Below, piece after piece: positions 8,554 through 17,437 of a stretch of 33,971 nucleotides of DNA. Source of the stretch: an uncultured Coriobacteriaceae bacterium (GTDB lineage: Bacteria > Actinomycetota > Coriobacteriia > Coriobacteriales > Atopobiaceae). The position numbers and the translations under genes are program-made. The notes under the pieces are model-generated. The model saw nothing but the letters and a program-made list of their open reading frames with translations, was not told the origin of the DNA and ran no database searches. The DNA lies in contig CACYTH010000026.1 of assembly GCA_902777325.1 (NCBI GenBank), positions 1 to 33,971 on the forward strand, in the 5' to 3' direction. How positions within the stretch are numbered: position 1 is the first letter of the stretch; every line of letters starts with the position of its first letter.

Positions 8554-8880
8554 TTAGCCTTCGGCGGCTATCAGCTCGTCTGCGAGACGGGTCGCAATGC
8601 CCACGCAGTCGTTGCAGTCGCGGCGGTTGCGCTTGAGGTCGCGGCAGGTCACGTAGCCGAGCTCTGCCTCAAAGGCGCGCTCGAGCTCGTCCTCGCGGTC
8701 GATTCCGAGGTCGCGCAGCACCTTCTGCGCGGTGAGAAGCGCTCCGCACTTGCCGGCGATGCTGCGCGGGGCCGGAGGGTTGCCCGCGGCGTCGTTGACG
8801 TCGGCGAAGGCCTTGTCGACCGAGTTCGAGCAGTTGAGTCCCGTGCGGTGAATGGAGCGGGCAGCCTCTTCGTGTCCCAT
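8554..8880 (-). CDS. C_GCAxxG_C_C family redox protein
   Basis: A 108-residue cysteine-rich protein. The start at 8880 is preceded by AGGAGAAG. The cysteine pattern matches the family name: an N-terminal Cys in GLNCSNSV, then GKCGALLTAQKVL, then CRDLK and RRDCNDCVG near the C-terminus. Members are small, probably redox- or metal-active proteins common in anaerobes; the partner is unknown. It is divergent from the YbaK gene, with a palindrome between them. Confidence 0.85.
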   Translation of the reverse strand: MGHEEAARSIHRTGLNCSNSVDKAFADVNDAAGNPPAPRSIAGKCGALLTAQKVLRDLGIDREDELERAFEAELGYVTCRDLKRNRRDCNDCVGIATRLADELIAAEG

Positions 8881-8940
8881 GGCTTCTCCTTCGTGCAATG
8901 GTTTGCTGTGCCCATCCTAGCGGAAAAGTCTGCGCGGCTC

Positions 8941-8998
8941 ACTGGTCCGCTCCCAGAGACGGAACAAGCCCCCGTTCCGTCCACAGTGACGGACCAGT
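8941..8998. repeat. Nested intergenic palindrome
   Basis: Outer arms ACTGGTCCG (8941-8949) and CGGACCAGT (8990-8998) enclose inner arms GACGGAAC (8958-8965) and GTTCCGTC (8974-8981). It resembles a REP-type element or a bidirectional hairpin, with no T-run. It is unrelated in sequence to the 1-62 family. Confidence 0.6.
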
Positions 8999-9122
8999 CG
9001 CCGAGGGCCCCTTTGGCCTGTTGCATTAATTCTTCCCGACCTCCGCGAGGTTGCCCGTGCTCCCATCATGCGCATGCGCTAACGTATCCAGACGTCACGC
9101 AGCCGCAGTCACAGGAGCCATC

Positions 9123-9596
9123 ATGTCCATTGAGCGAGCACGCGCCCACCTCGAACGCTTCGGCCTGGCCGATCGCATCATGGAGTTTGACCAGTCGAGC
9201 GCCACCGTGGAACTTGCCGCGCAGGCTGTGGGCTGCGAGCCGGCACGCATTGCCAAGACCCTCTCGTTTGCCGTGGGGGAGCGCGTGGCGCTCATACTGT
9301 TTGCTGGTGACGCACGCATCAACAACCAGAAGTACAAGGCGCAGTTCCACACCAAGCCCAGGATGCTCGCTGCAGCGGAGGCGGCCGAGCGCATCGGCCA
9401 TGCGGTAGGCGGCGTCTGCCCGTTTGGCGTCAACGATGGCTGCGACGTGTACCTTGACGTATCGCTCAGGCGCTTTGATGAGGTCTTTCCGGCAGCTGGC
9501 ACCTCCGCGAGCGCCGTGCGCCTCTCGCCCGACGAGCTCGAGCGCGTATGTGCGCCGTGCGCGTGGATTGACGTCTCCAAGCTGCCAGAGGCCTAA
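9123..9596 (+). CDS. YbaK/ProX-type aminoacyl-tRNA deacylase family protein
   Basis: A 157-residue cytoplasmic protein. The start at 9123 has AGGAG upstream; an in-frame start at 9051 has none. It covers the whole YbaK/EbsC fold: EFDQSSATVELAAQAVG near the start, RIAKTLSF with the conserved catalytic-site Lys, and a Gly-rich VGGVCPFG loop. The family removes wrongly attached amino acids from tRNA (for example Cys-tRNA-Pro) and so protects translation fidelity. The exact substrate in this subgroup is not known. It is a single gene. Confidence 0.88.
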   Translation: MSIERARAHLERFGLADRIMEFDQSSATVELAAQAVGCEPARIAKTLSFAVGERVALILFAGDARINNQKYKAQFHTKPRMLAAAEAAERIGHAVGGVCPFGVNDGCDVYLDVSLRRFDEVFPAAGTSASAVRLSPDELERVCAPCAWIDVSKLPEA

Positions 9597-9600
9597 GCGC

Positions 9601-10163
9601 TCAGACGGGGTGAGTACCCGTGGCACTCTGGTAGACGAGCTCCTCGCCAAGGGACTGGAACGGCACGAAGAGCGTCAGCAGGACGAATCCCACGATCGTA
9701 AAGCGTACGTCTGCGGTCTTTCCCTTCAGCAGGAACGACACGATGATCGGGATGCCAAGGACGACGAAGGCCACGGCGAGCGACCTCAAGAACACCTTCC
9801 ATCGCCAGCCACCCATGGACGAGAAGTACGAGGAGATGGTGTGGTCGCTCATGACGAGCGCCGCGAGGAGCAGGCACGGGACTGCCACGGCGGCAGTGCC
9901 CGTTTTCGAAGGCACCTGCTGCGGTGTAGAAGTCCATGCCGTCATATCCCTCTCCGCCGCCTGTTGCGACTGCACCACCAAAGATGACCCTCGCCAAGAC
10001 GGAGATGGCGAGCATGACTGAGACGGTGGAGAGCGGGCTGCGCGACGCGGGATGTGCCGGCGAGGAGCAAAAGCATGAGACCTCCCTTGGGGAGGGGCTC
10101 CTTCTTTGAACGCAGCAGCACCCAATACAGCAAAAGTGATACTGGAAGAGCGACAAATCCCAT
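9601..10163 (-). pseudogene. Frameshifted and truncated CPBP-type membrane protease gene
   Basis: Three consecutive reading frames carry the pieces of one membrane protein. The first runs from about 10163 (MGFVALPVSLLLYWVLL) to near 10040. The second (STVSVMLAISVLARVIFGG) runs to about 9908. The third (VAVPCLLLAALVMSDH, then a membrane helix FVVLGIPIIVSFLL) ends in GEELVYQS and a stop at 9601. GEELVYR is the first motif of CPBP (Rce1/Abi-like) intramembrane proteases. Here the Arg is Gln and the protein ends nine residues later, so the remaining catalytic helices are missing. Two frameshifts plus truncation argue for a dead gene. Confidence 0.7.
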
Positions 10164-10352
10164 GGCTGACCCAGTATTCTTCCCCTGCGGCAAAGCACTA
10201 GAGACGATGCGCCGCCAACGTTTTACCTGCTATCTGTGGTTGCATTATCCTCCACCCACCAATCGTGGACGCTTAAGCATGACGGTGCCCATGCGAGTGG
10301 CAGGGCCGAATGCGGAAACGTTGCGATTGGCGGGTAGGTGGCCGATGCCTGT

Positions 10353-12833
10353 TTACTCCTGCCGGAGCCAGCGCTCCGGATAGCAGGTCTCCACGGCGTC
10401 GCAGACCAGACCCGCGAGGTCGTCGTCCGACTCAAAGAGGGTCACGTAGCCCTCGAGCCCCTTGGCCTTCTCGCGCAACATCCCCTTCTTGTCGAGTACG
10501 AACATGTGGCATTTGCGCTTGCCGTTCTTGGCGTCCTGGATCATGTTCGCGCCCGAGGAGTTGCCGTCGAGGGCGATAAGGACCGAGGGCCTGCGCTTGA
10601 AGACCTCGTAGGCGACGCTCTTGTAGATGCCCATGGGACTGGGCTCGATGGAGGGCCTTATGCGGACCCCAGCGCGCCTCAGGGCACGTGCCTCGCCCTC
10701 GCCGATGCGTGCCGGCACGAAGGCGTAGACGTCAAACTTTCCTTGGTTCCGTTTGGCCAGGTACTGCTCGTAGCCAGAAAGGCTGTGGCCTATGACGAGG
10801 AACATCTTGCCGGGGTCTCCCTTGGCAAGGACGTCGTCCAAGAGGGCGCAGACGTCGCGCCGGCGCCTGGTCACGTGGCGGTCGTTGTTGAAGGAGCCAC
10901 CCACAAGGATCACCGGAACGCGGTCGCAGGGCAGCTCCTCGATCATGTCCGAGAAGACCGTGGTGCTGTCCGTGGCATCCGGAAGGTCCAACAAGGTCTC
11001 CGCCGGCGGCTGCTGTGCCAGCATCCGCGCAGCGTAGAAGGTCTCGACGTCCTCCGAGCCGGCCTCCTGCTCAAAGACGCGCATCTTGTCCTCTAGGGCT
11101 GCAAGGCCACGGCTCCGCACCACGTCCTCGGCGCGACGCATGGCGACGAGCTCCTCCTTGGAGAGGTTGAGCATCTTCTCGAGCGCGAGCTGCTCGTCGA
11201 TCGAGTCTGTCCCGTAGATGGCGCCGCCATCCGTCCCCTGCACGCAGGGCACGCCTGCCGCCAGGTACTGGCGCAGGGGATGGCGCTCCAGCTGGCTCAG
11301 GTTGTTCAGCCTGACGTTTGAGGTGATCTGAAACTCCAGGACCGCGCCGCTGTCCCTCAGGTCCTCCAGCAGCCGGCGTCCCTTGATCGAGGTGAGGTTT
11401 CTGGTGTAGAGCCCGTGGCCGATTCGGACGAGGGGCATGGGCTGACCGGGCGCCAGACCCTCGCGGACGCACTTGATCGCGTTAGCCACGTTGTCCCTGA
11501 GGCCGTCGTTCTCGCCGGCATGGATGCGGATCGTGAAGGTGGGGTGGTCTGCCGCAATCCGGCAGAGCTCCGCCACCAGTGGCGCCAGGTCACGTATGTC
11601 GTTGATCTCCTCGCCGACGATGTCGCTGCCTGCCACGTACGGGTCTCCCGCAACGGCACGTATGGCCTGCAGGTTTTTGCGCATGAAGTCGTCGGAGGCA
11701 ATCCTGTCGCGCACGATCGTGAGGGGCGTCCTCCTCACTGCCGCCAGAAAGCGCAGCGTAACACCGGTCTCCCGCCTGATGGCCGGCATCACCGCATGGA
11801 CCTCGGCCAGCATGCGCGGCGCATCCTCGGGCTTTGCCAGGGTCGTGTCGGATATCTCCGCGTAGTCGATGCCGCACCGGGCGTAGCCCCGTGCAACCCA
11901 CAGCAGCTTATCCTGAAAGACGCTGTTCTTGGAGAAGACCGGGTGGCTTCGGTCTGCCGCCATCGTGTCCAGGGCTTGGACGATCTCATGGTCGGAGATG
12001 CGCTCGGTGCCGCTGATCTGGATGGGGTCGTCGGCAGGCATGCCCTTGCAGAAGACATAGCGGTACAGGTAGACCTTCTCCAGGTTGGTGAAGACGGCCT
12101 GCCCGTCCTTCATGATGGCCAGCGATGCCCTGATGCGTGGTATGTTCCACTGGGCGTTCTCGAGGTTCTCCAGAATGAGAGAGGCAAAGTTCAGATACGT
12201 CTCGTCGTTGATCCTGCGCTCAAGGAACTTGCCCCTGAGCGGGGAGTCCCTGAGCCGCATCGCCGTCTGGGCCCGCCGCTCGGCGAGGAGCCGCTCCTGC
12301 CCGGGCGACAGGCGCAGCCCCAGCTTGCGGATGTAGTAGAGCGGATAGCGGATCTGGTGATGGATGCCGAGGGCGATGAGGACGTCCGGGCTGAGGTTGG
12401 CGTTCATGTGGGTGTGCAGGTCCGTCCGGAACTTGCACTCGCGGAAGATGTAGGTCTTGACGAGCGTCTTGCGAAAGTCTTGGCGGTAGTCCTTGGTCTG
12501 GCTCATCAAGGTCTTTGCGATGGCGGGAATGGATGCCTTGCGCTCGATCCTGCCGTCTGGGTAGATGTTGGCGACCTTGGTGTCGAGCAGGCGGAAGACG
12601 TAGACCATGCGGTTGTCGCCGTCGATGTAGCACGGCAGCGTGCCCCGGATCACCCTGAGACCGTCCTCGTCCGACTGAAGCTCCAGGTCGCACAGGGAGG
12701 CGAGGTTGGTGATGAGGTTGCCCGTCCCGTGGTTGGGCGTCCTGAGCACATAGCGCAGCTCGTCTCCCTCGCGAAAGAGGTCGACGACGAGGTCCTTCTC
12801 CTTGTCGAGGTAGAACTGTCCGAATGCCTCCAT
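10353..12833 (-). CDS. Adenosine-deaminase-like protein with a C-terminal Rossmann/SLOG-like domain
   Basis: An 826-residue protein. The start at 12833 has GGAGGG 8 bases upstream; an in-frame start at 12884 is possible. After a poorly conserved N-terminal 140 residues the amidohydrolase motifs of adenosine deaminases appear in order: DLHTHMNANLSP (metal-binding HxH), a long insertion, IHAGEN, RIGHGL, FQITSNVRL and QGTDGGAIYGT. The last 190 residues form a separate alpha/beta domain (VILVGGSFNNDRH, GHSLSGYEQYL, VLIALDGNSSGANMIQDA), like SLOG/TIR-type nucleotide-binding domains. Classical deaminases have about 340 residues. Large deaminases occur in phage defence (RdrB of RADAR), but no RdrA-like ATPase is adjacent. 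Purine deamination is a fair inference; a role in nucleotide signalling or defence is speculative. Confidence 0.75.
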   Translation of the reverse strand: MEAFGQFYLDKEKDLVVDLFREGDELRYVLRTPNHGTGNLITNLASLCDLELQSDEDGLRVIRGTLPCYIDGDNRMVYVFRLLDTKVANIYPDGRIERKASIPAIAKTLMSQTKDYRQDFRKTLVKTYIFRECKFRTDLHTHMNANLSPDVLIALGIHHQIRYPLYYIRKLGLRLSPGQERLLAERRAQTAMRLRDSPLRGKFLERRINDETYLNFASLILENLENAQWNIPRIRASLAIMKDGQAVFTNLEKVYLYRYVFCKGMPADDPIQISGTERISDHEIVQALDTMAADRSHPVFSKNSVFQDKLLWVARGYARCGIDYAEISDTTLAKPEDAPRMLAEVHAVMPAIRRETGVTLRFLAAVRRTPLTIVRDRIASDDFMRKNLQAIRAVAGDPYVAGSDIVGEEINDIRDLAPLVAELCRIAADHPTFTIRIHAGENDGLRDNVANAIKCVREGLAPGQPMPLVRIGHGLYTRNLTSIKGRRLLEDLRDSGAVLEFQITSNVRLNNLSQLERHPLRQYLAAGVPCVQGTDGGAIYGTDSIDEQLALEKMLNLSKEELVAMRRAEDVVRSRGLAALEDKMRVFEQEAGSEDVETFYAARMLAQQPPAETLLDLPDATDSTTVFSDMIEELPCDRVPVILVGGSFNNDRHVTRRRRDVCALLDDVLAKGDPGKMFLVIGHSLSGYEQYLAKRNQGKFDVYAFVPARIGEGEARALRRAGVRIRPSIEPSPMGIYKSVAYEVFKRRPSVLIALDGNSSGANMIQDAKNGKRKCHMFVLDKKGMLREKAKGLEGYVTLFESDDDLAGLVCDAVETCYPERWLRQE

Positions 12834-13038
12834 GTGCCTGCCCTCCAAGCCTTGACAGTAAGGGCATGATAGCAAAGGTGGCACAGGTTGGGACTATCGT
12901 CTGAGCACCTGGCGTTGGGTACACTTGCACTCTCGTGTTTTACCCCGACGGGCACACTCTTGCCACGTTTTGTGTAGCCGTCACCGCGTTTTGCGGGAAG
13001 CCGAGCGTACCCGTCTTTGCGCTTGGCTTGCGGACCTG

Positions 13039-13686
13039 CTAGATGCCGAAGGCGCGCCTCAGGGCACGCGTCTCGCCCAGCACCAGCAGGGTGCAGTCTG
13101 CGGTAAGAACCGTGTCTGCATGGATGCCCATGTTCATTTGCCCGTCGCGTTTGAGCGCGAGGATGTTGACGCCGTGCCTGCGCCGGACGTCGATCTGGCC
13201 AAGGGTCTTGCCCACCCAGCTGCGCGGGATCGAGACCTCGACGATCGAGTGCCCCTCGTCGAGCTCGATGTAGTCGAGGATGTGGTCAGCCGAGTAACGC
13301 ATGGCCGCCCATCTGGCCATCTGTGCCTCCGGATAGACCACCTCGTCGGCGCCGTTGCGCAGCAGGAACTTCTTCTGGATGTCGGTCTCCGCGCGTGCTA
13401 CGACAAGCTTGGCACCCATCTCCTTGAGCAGGGACGTGGTCTCAAGCGAGCTCTGGAAGTTGTGCGCGATGGCAACAAAGCACACGTCATAGTTCTTGAT
13501 GCCGAGCGTCTCGAGAAAGTCCTCGTTCGTGCTGTCGCCGATCTGGGCGTTGGTGACGATGGGAAGTATGTTGTCCACGCGCTCCTCGTCGCAGTCGACG
13601 GCCATGACCTCGTGGTCAAGCTCATTCAGTTTCATTGCGACGTTGGTGCCAAAGCGTCCAAGGCCGATCAGCAAAACAGACTTCAT
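13039..13686 (-). CDS. ktrA: Potassium uptake regulatory subunit KtrA (RCK domains)
   Basis: A 215-residue cytoplasmic protein. The N-terminal RCK domain begins with the nucleotide-binding Rossmann motif LLIGLGRFG, followed by an acidic residue at the end of beta-2 (AVDCDEER). The C-terminal 75 residues form an RCK_C domain. KtrA forms an octameric ring that binds ATP/ADP (some paralogues bind c-di-AMP) and gates the KtrB channel. It begins 9 bases after the ktrB stop, so the two are surely cotranscribed. Confidence 0.92.
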   Translation of the reverse strand: MKSVLLIGLGRFGTNVAMKLNELDHEVMAVDCDEERVDNILPIVTNAQIGDSTNEDFLETLGIKNYDVCFVAIAHNFQSSLETTSLLKEMGAKLVVARAETDIQKKFLLRNGADEVVYPEAQMARWAAMRYSADHILDYIELDEGHSIVEVSIPRSWVGKTLGQIDVRRRHGVNILALKRDGQMNMGIHADTVLTADCTLLVLGETRALRRAFGI

Positions 13687-13695
13687 GGTTTCATC

Positions 13696-15033
13696 CTATC
13701 CGACGGTTACGTTTTCGCGTGGGAGTCTTGCGGGGTTCTTCTTGGGGTTCTCGGTTGCCGCGTAGATGAGCGTAAGGCCACCTACGCGCCCGACGAACAT
13801 ATAGGCAATGAGAATGATGCGCGAGGCAACGTGCAGCTGGGGCGTGATTCCGACCGTCATGCCTACCGTACCGATGGCGGACACGCACTCGAAGAGGCAG
13901 GCGAGGTAGGGGAGCCCCTCGATGAGGCAGAGCGCCGTTGCCCCGAGTAGCGAGAGTGCCACGTACATGGTCAGGATTGCTCCAGCCTGCTTGATGATGT
14001 CGTCCTCAACACGGCGTCCGTAGACGTCGGCCTCGCTGCGGCGGGCACAAATGGCTATGAAGTTGGCTAGCAGCACGACAAGCGTCGTGTTCTTGATGCC
14101 GCCGGCAGTAGAGCCCGGAGAGCCACCGATGAGCATGAGGATGATGGTGAGTGCCTGACCCGGCTCGGTCATGACCGACATGTCCTCCACATTGAAGCCC
14201 GCCGTCCTTGGGGTTATCGACTGGAAGAGCGAGGCGAGAAGGCGCTCGGCCATAGGCAGGCGCTGATACTCGAAGAGGAAGAAGAACAGGGCGGGAGCGG
14301 TGATGAGGACGAGTGACGACACCAGAATGACCTTGCTTTGAAGCGAGTAGCGCTTGAAGCGCAGCTTGTTGGTGGTGATGTCGTTCCATGTGGCGAAGCC
14401 GATGCCGCCGATGACGATGAGCGAGCAGATGGCGAGGCAGATGACGGGGTTGGTGGCAAATTCCGAGAGCGAGGGAAAGAGGGTGTCGTGCGTTCCCAGA
14501 ATGTCGAAGCCCGCATTGCAGAAAGCCGAGATGGAGAGGAAGAAGGCAATCCAGATGCCGCGAAGCCCATACTCCGCGCAGAACGACGGCACCATGATGA
14601 TGGCGCCGATGAGCTCGACGGCAAAGGTCACGGTAAAGACGAAGTTGGCGAGGCGAACGATGCCACCCACGCGCCTGGTGGCAAAGGCATCACGCATCAT
14701 GCTGCGCTCTCTGAGCGAGATCCTTCTGCCAGAAAGCAACGAGAAGCCTGCTGCCGCCATGATGATGCCAAGCCCGCCCGTCTGGATCAAGGCGAGGATG
14801 ACCACCTGACCAAATACCGACCAGTGAGTGGCTGTGTCCCGCACGACGAGGCCCGTCACGCACGTGGCGGAGGTTGCGGTAAAAAGCGCGGTCCCAAACG
14901 AGGTGACGGTGCCCCTCCGTGATGAGACGGGCAGCATCAAGAGAATCGTTCCCAAGGCGATCAGGCCCGCGAATCCCAGGATGACGATCTGGGACGAGGA
15001 GGGCCTCCTTCGATTTGCAAGGACTGATAACGT
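13696..15033 (-). CDS. ktrB: Potassium/sodium uptake channel KtrB (TrkH family), unusual start
   Basis: A membrane protein with the four pore-loop repeats of the Trk/Ktr family, each with its filter glycine: TATSATCVTGL, CNAGFDILG, RTAGFNVED and SAIGTVGMTVG. It moves K+ under control of KtrA. The first ordinary start codon in frame (TTG at 14955) lies inside transmembrane helix 1. Upstream, the frame continues with a typical KtrB N-terminus (PSSSQIVILGFAGLIALG) back to a stop, without ATG, GTG or TTG. At 15033-15031 an ACG stands 6 bases after AAGGAG, exactly where ATG would be expected, so I extend to there. Either ACG initiates, the start has been mutated, or the base is wrong. The shorter reading is 13696-14955 (419 residues). 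Confidence 0.85.
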   Translation of the reverse strand, partial: TLSVLANRRRPSSSQIVILGFAGLIALGTILLMLPVSSRRGTVTSFGTALFTATSATCVTGLVVRDTATHWSVFGQVVILALIQTGGLGIIMAAAGFSLLSGRRISLRERSMMRDAFATRRVGGIVRLANFVFTVTFAVELIGAIIMVPSFCAEYGLRGIWIAFFLSISAFCNAGFDILGTHDTLFPSLSEFATNPVICLAICSLIVIGGIGFATWNDITTNKLRFKRYSLQSKVILVSSLVLITAPALFFFLFEYQRLPMAERLLASLFQSITPRTAGFNVEDMSVMTEPGQALTIILMLIGGSPGSTAGGIKNTTLVVLLANFIAICARRSEADVYGRRVEDDIIKQAGAILTMYVALSLLGATALCLIEGLPYLACLFECVSAIGTVGMTVGITPQLHVASRIILIAYMFVGRVGGLTLIYAATENPKKNPARLPRENVTVG

Positions 15034-15122
15034 GGCGTGCTCCTTCTTCTAGCGCTTTTAGAGGAGCATAGCAAACCATGCAGGTGGATTGGGGTGAGGC
15101 GGAAGGGGCTGCCCCCAACGTC

Positions 15123-15185
15123 TCATGGTCGCCGGCGCCAGAGCTCCGGATGGTACGTCTCCGCGGCATCGCGGACCAAGCCGAG
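15123..15185 (-). pseudogene. Relic of a second copy of the deaminase gene 3' end
   Basis: Read on the minus strand this stretch gives LGLVRDAAETYHPELWRRRP and a TGA. It matches the last residues of the 10353-12833 protein (LAGLVCDAVETCYPERWLRQE) at most positions. No further similarity is seen upstream. It implies an ancestral second copy flanking ktrAB, now lost. The rest of 15034-15554 shows nothing recognisable. Confidence 0.6.
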
Positions 15186-15554
15186 CGCCATCCGCCATGG
15201 CCTTGGGACGAGATTCCAGCACGATGCGAGGCCGTAGGAAACCGTCGTGAGGGTCGCTTGATCGCAATCCTACGGACGTTTTGAGGCTTGGTGCTTTCGT
15301 TTCGTCCCACCTGAGAGCTGTCGATATCGTGGGAGGCGTAATGCTACAATCAGCACGCAAAAGGAATGGCAGCGGAATCCTCTGCTGACTTCTTGCGACA
15401 GGAGCGTGTCCTCGCAGTTGTCAGGGGCGGGCTCCATGGTGTTACGCGAGGCGCTTTAGTAAAGGTGCGCTTCCGGGCGTCTGGCTCGCATTGCGTACGG
15501 CTCATGCCGCACTGCCGTGCAGCGTCACCGGTGCTTAGAGAGGGGGATGGACGG

Positions 15555-17189
15555 ATGCAGTACAGGGCGCCGGATGCCTCGGGTGCGCGTGTCGACAGAG
15601 CCTCGTCATGGCCTGCCAATCGGTCAAGGGCCGACGAGCTACTCTCTGCGGTCAAGGTCGCATGCGTCCTCTACTATGTCACCTATTACCTGCTGATATC
15701 CTTCCTATTCAGCAAGACAATCGGGTTGTTTGCAGAGGGTGGTGGAGAAGCCGTCTCGCGCGCGCTCGAGTTGTCCGTCCTTATTGTGGTGGGGGTTCAC
15801 GCGCTCGCCTTGCTGGGGGGTGCGCCCAAGGTGAGACCTCCTGAGCTTTGGGTGTTCTTTGCCAATGCCGTCTGGATGCTCGTATCGCGTTTCCTGCTGG
15901 GCGAGTCAGTGTTGTTGCACGTTGACGATTTGGTTCTTTTTGCCCTCCTAATGCTTCTGATCTTTGCCACGGGAATGAGCCTCTCGGGCGCTTGGCGCCA
16001 GCGCCTTCTCGCGTTGTTGACGCTGGAGCTTGTTGGGGTGACGACGGTGTGGGGCCTCGCCGGTCTTGTGACGGTGCTGCAAGGCACATGTGCGCGAAGC
16101 TTCGAGTGGGTTACGTTTGTGCCGAAAGATGGCGCAGCCCGTGACCTCTACATCATGTTCTTCAGCGTCAATCGCAATATCACAGCAGCTTATTATCTTA
16201 TGGCGGCGGGATTGCTGATTAACCGTTGCGTCGGTTGTAGGAGTCGCGAGCGAAGGCACCTTTGGCGTGTCGTGGCAGCCTTCTACCTCCCTCTCTCATG
16301 TATGACTATGGCCTTGCAGGATTGTCGATCCGCTGCGGTTGGGCTTACGTTTCTTTTGAGCGCGACTATCGCCTGCGTCAGCGCCCGCTGGGTTAAGGGG
16401 CAGTCGAACACGCGCGCACGTCATATGGCTGCCCCTATGGGCGGCAGGCTCGTGAGTCGGCGCGCTCTCTGCGGAGCCTTCCTACTTGCGTGCATGGCAG
16501 TGATGATGCTTGGCGGCAATCGGTTTGCCGATGCGCTGTTCGAGCGGGCAGTGGGGCAAGCTTCCGCCCAGGTGGATGGCAGTGCGCATACTGCGCTGAC
16601 CGACGATGCGCTCGTCTCAGATGACTCGGCTGCAGCTCCTGTGCCCGCATTGACGCAGGATCATGAAAAAAAGGTAAGTCCACACGGCCATAACTCGTGG
16701 TGGAGCATCGTCAAGCTCTCGGGACGCATGTACATCTGGGCGGCAATCGTTCCTACCATGCGCGACAATCCGAGAATGCTGCTTTTGGGATGTTCCCCGG
16801 ACATTGGGATGAAGGCCATAAACGAGCATGTCGTGCGAGAGTATGAGAGCAACATGGTTTACTCGCACATGCACAATGTCTTCTTCCAACAACTTGTTTG
16901 CGCCGGCCTGCCTGGGCTTGTGCTGTATCTCGCGTTGACGTTCCTGCTCCTGCGACGAATGCCCGCCTGCTTTCATCGCGAGCTCGGCCACGACGCAAAT
17001 CCCTTGAGCGTCCTCTCTTTGCTGCTCGTAGCCTTTATGTTCTACGCAATGATGGAGCCGCTACTTAGCTCTCGACTTCCCCTGGCAACGGTACTGTTAT
17101 GTGCCGTCGCGGGCGTCTTTGCCGCAGAATCCGAGGAGATGGCGAGCGAGGAGGCTGGGTGCAGCGTTGGGAGAAACCTGTCATCCTGA
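15555..17189 (+). CDS. O-antigen ligase/polymerase-like membrane protein
   Basis: A 544-residue polytopic membrane protein. The start at 15555 has a GAGAGGGGG tract about 8 bases upstream; an open frame reaches 15366 but its first 63 residues are not protein-like. About ten hydrophobic segments are visible, with a large extracytoplasmic loop near residues 310-400. After it comes LLGCSPDIGM and YSHMHNVFFQQLVCAGLPG, the H-x-H-N...G pattern of the Wzy/WaaL (O-antigen ligase) superfamily. In Gram-positive bacteria such proteins polymerise or attach surface glycans. No glycosyltransferases are adjacent, so its polymer cannot be named. Confidence 0.78.
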   Translation: MQYRAPDASGARVDRASSWPANRSRADELLSAVKVACVLYYVTYYLLISFLFSKTIGLFAEGGGEAVSRALELSVLIVVGVHALALLGGAPKVRPPELWVFFANAVWMLVSRFLLGESVLLHVDDLVLFALLMLLIFATGMSLSGAWRQRLLALLTLELVGVTTVWGLAGLVTVLQGTCARSFEWVTFVPKDGAARDLYIMFFSVNRNITAAYYLMAAGLLINRCVGCRSRERRHLWRVVAAFYLPLSCMTMALQDCRSAAVGLTFLLSATIACVSARWVKGQSNTRARHMAAPMGGRLVSRRALCGAFLLACMAVMMLGGNRFADALFERAVGQASAQVDGSAHTALTDDALVSDDSAAAPVPALTQDHEKKVSPHGHNSWWSIVKLSGRMYIWAAIVPTMRDNPRMLLLGCSPDIGMKAINEHVVREYESNMVYSHMHNVFFQQLVCAGLPGLVLYLALTFLLLRRMPACFHRELGHDANPLSVLSLLLVAFMFYAMMEPLLSSRLPLATVLLCAVAGVFAAESEEMASEEAGCSVGRNLSS

Positions 17190-17264
17190 GGAGATGCCCA
17201 GGCGGGTAGCCAGGAGATGGCTCACGATGCCATCGGGCGGGTCGCAGGATGACTCGGCCCTCGT

Positions 17265-17422
17265 CCATCATCTCTGGCCGCGTGGCAGGGATTGCGGCAG
17301 AGTTCGTTGGCCACAAGGTAAACTGATTGTTGGGCGTCCATGCGTTCAACCTCGTGGCGCTCATCGTGAACGACCTCATCTACCTGCGCAAGCGCAGGCT
17401 AGGCGACCAAGCCGGCATGAGA
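17265..17422 (+). pseudogene. Remnant of a membrane-protein C-terminus
   Basis: One frame reads SGRVAGIAAEFVGHKVN, an in-frame TGA, then LLGVHAFNLVALIVNDLIYL and a basic tail ending at a TAG at 17420-17422. It looks like the last transmembrane helix and positive tail of a permease whose front part is gone. The family is not recognised. Confidence 0.4.
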
Positions 17423-17437
17423 TAGAAAGGGATGGCC

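Noticed and set aside
10353..12833. RADAR system (RdrA/RdrB)
   Set aside because: No large RdrA-type ATPase is adjacent; the only ATPase nearby is a 231-residue protein about 3.3 kb away past unrelated genes.
11415..12869. Long plus-strand open frame (484 codons) opposite the deaminase gene
   Set aside because: An antisense shadow: composition is dominated by Val/Asp/Gly/Arg runs, and the opposite strand has clear catalytic motifs.
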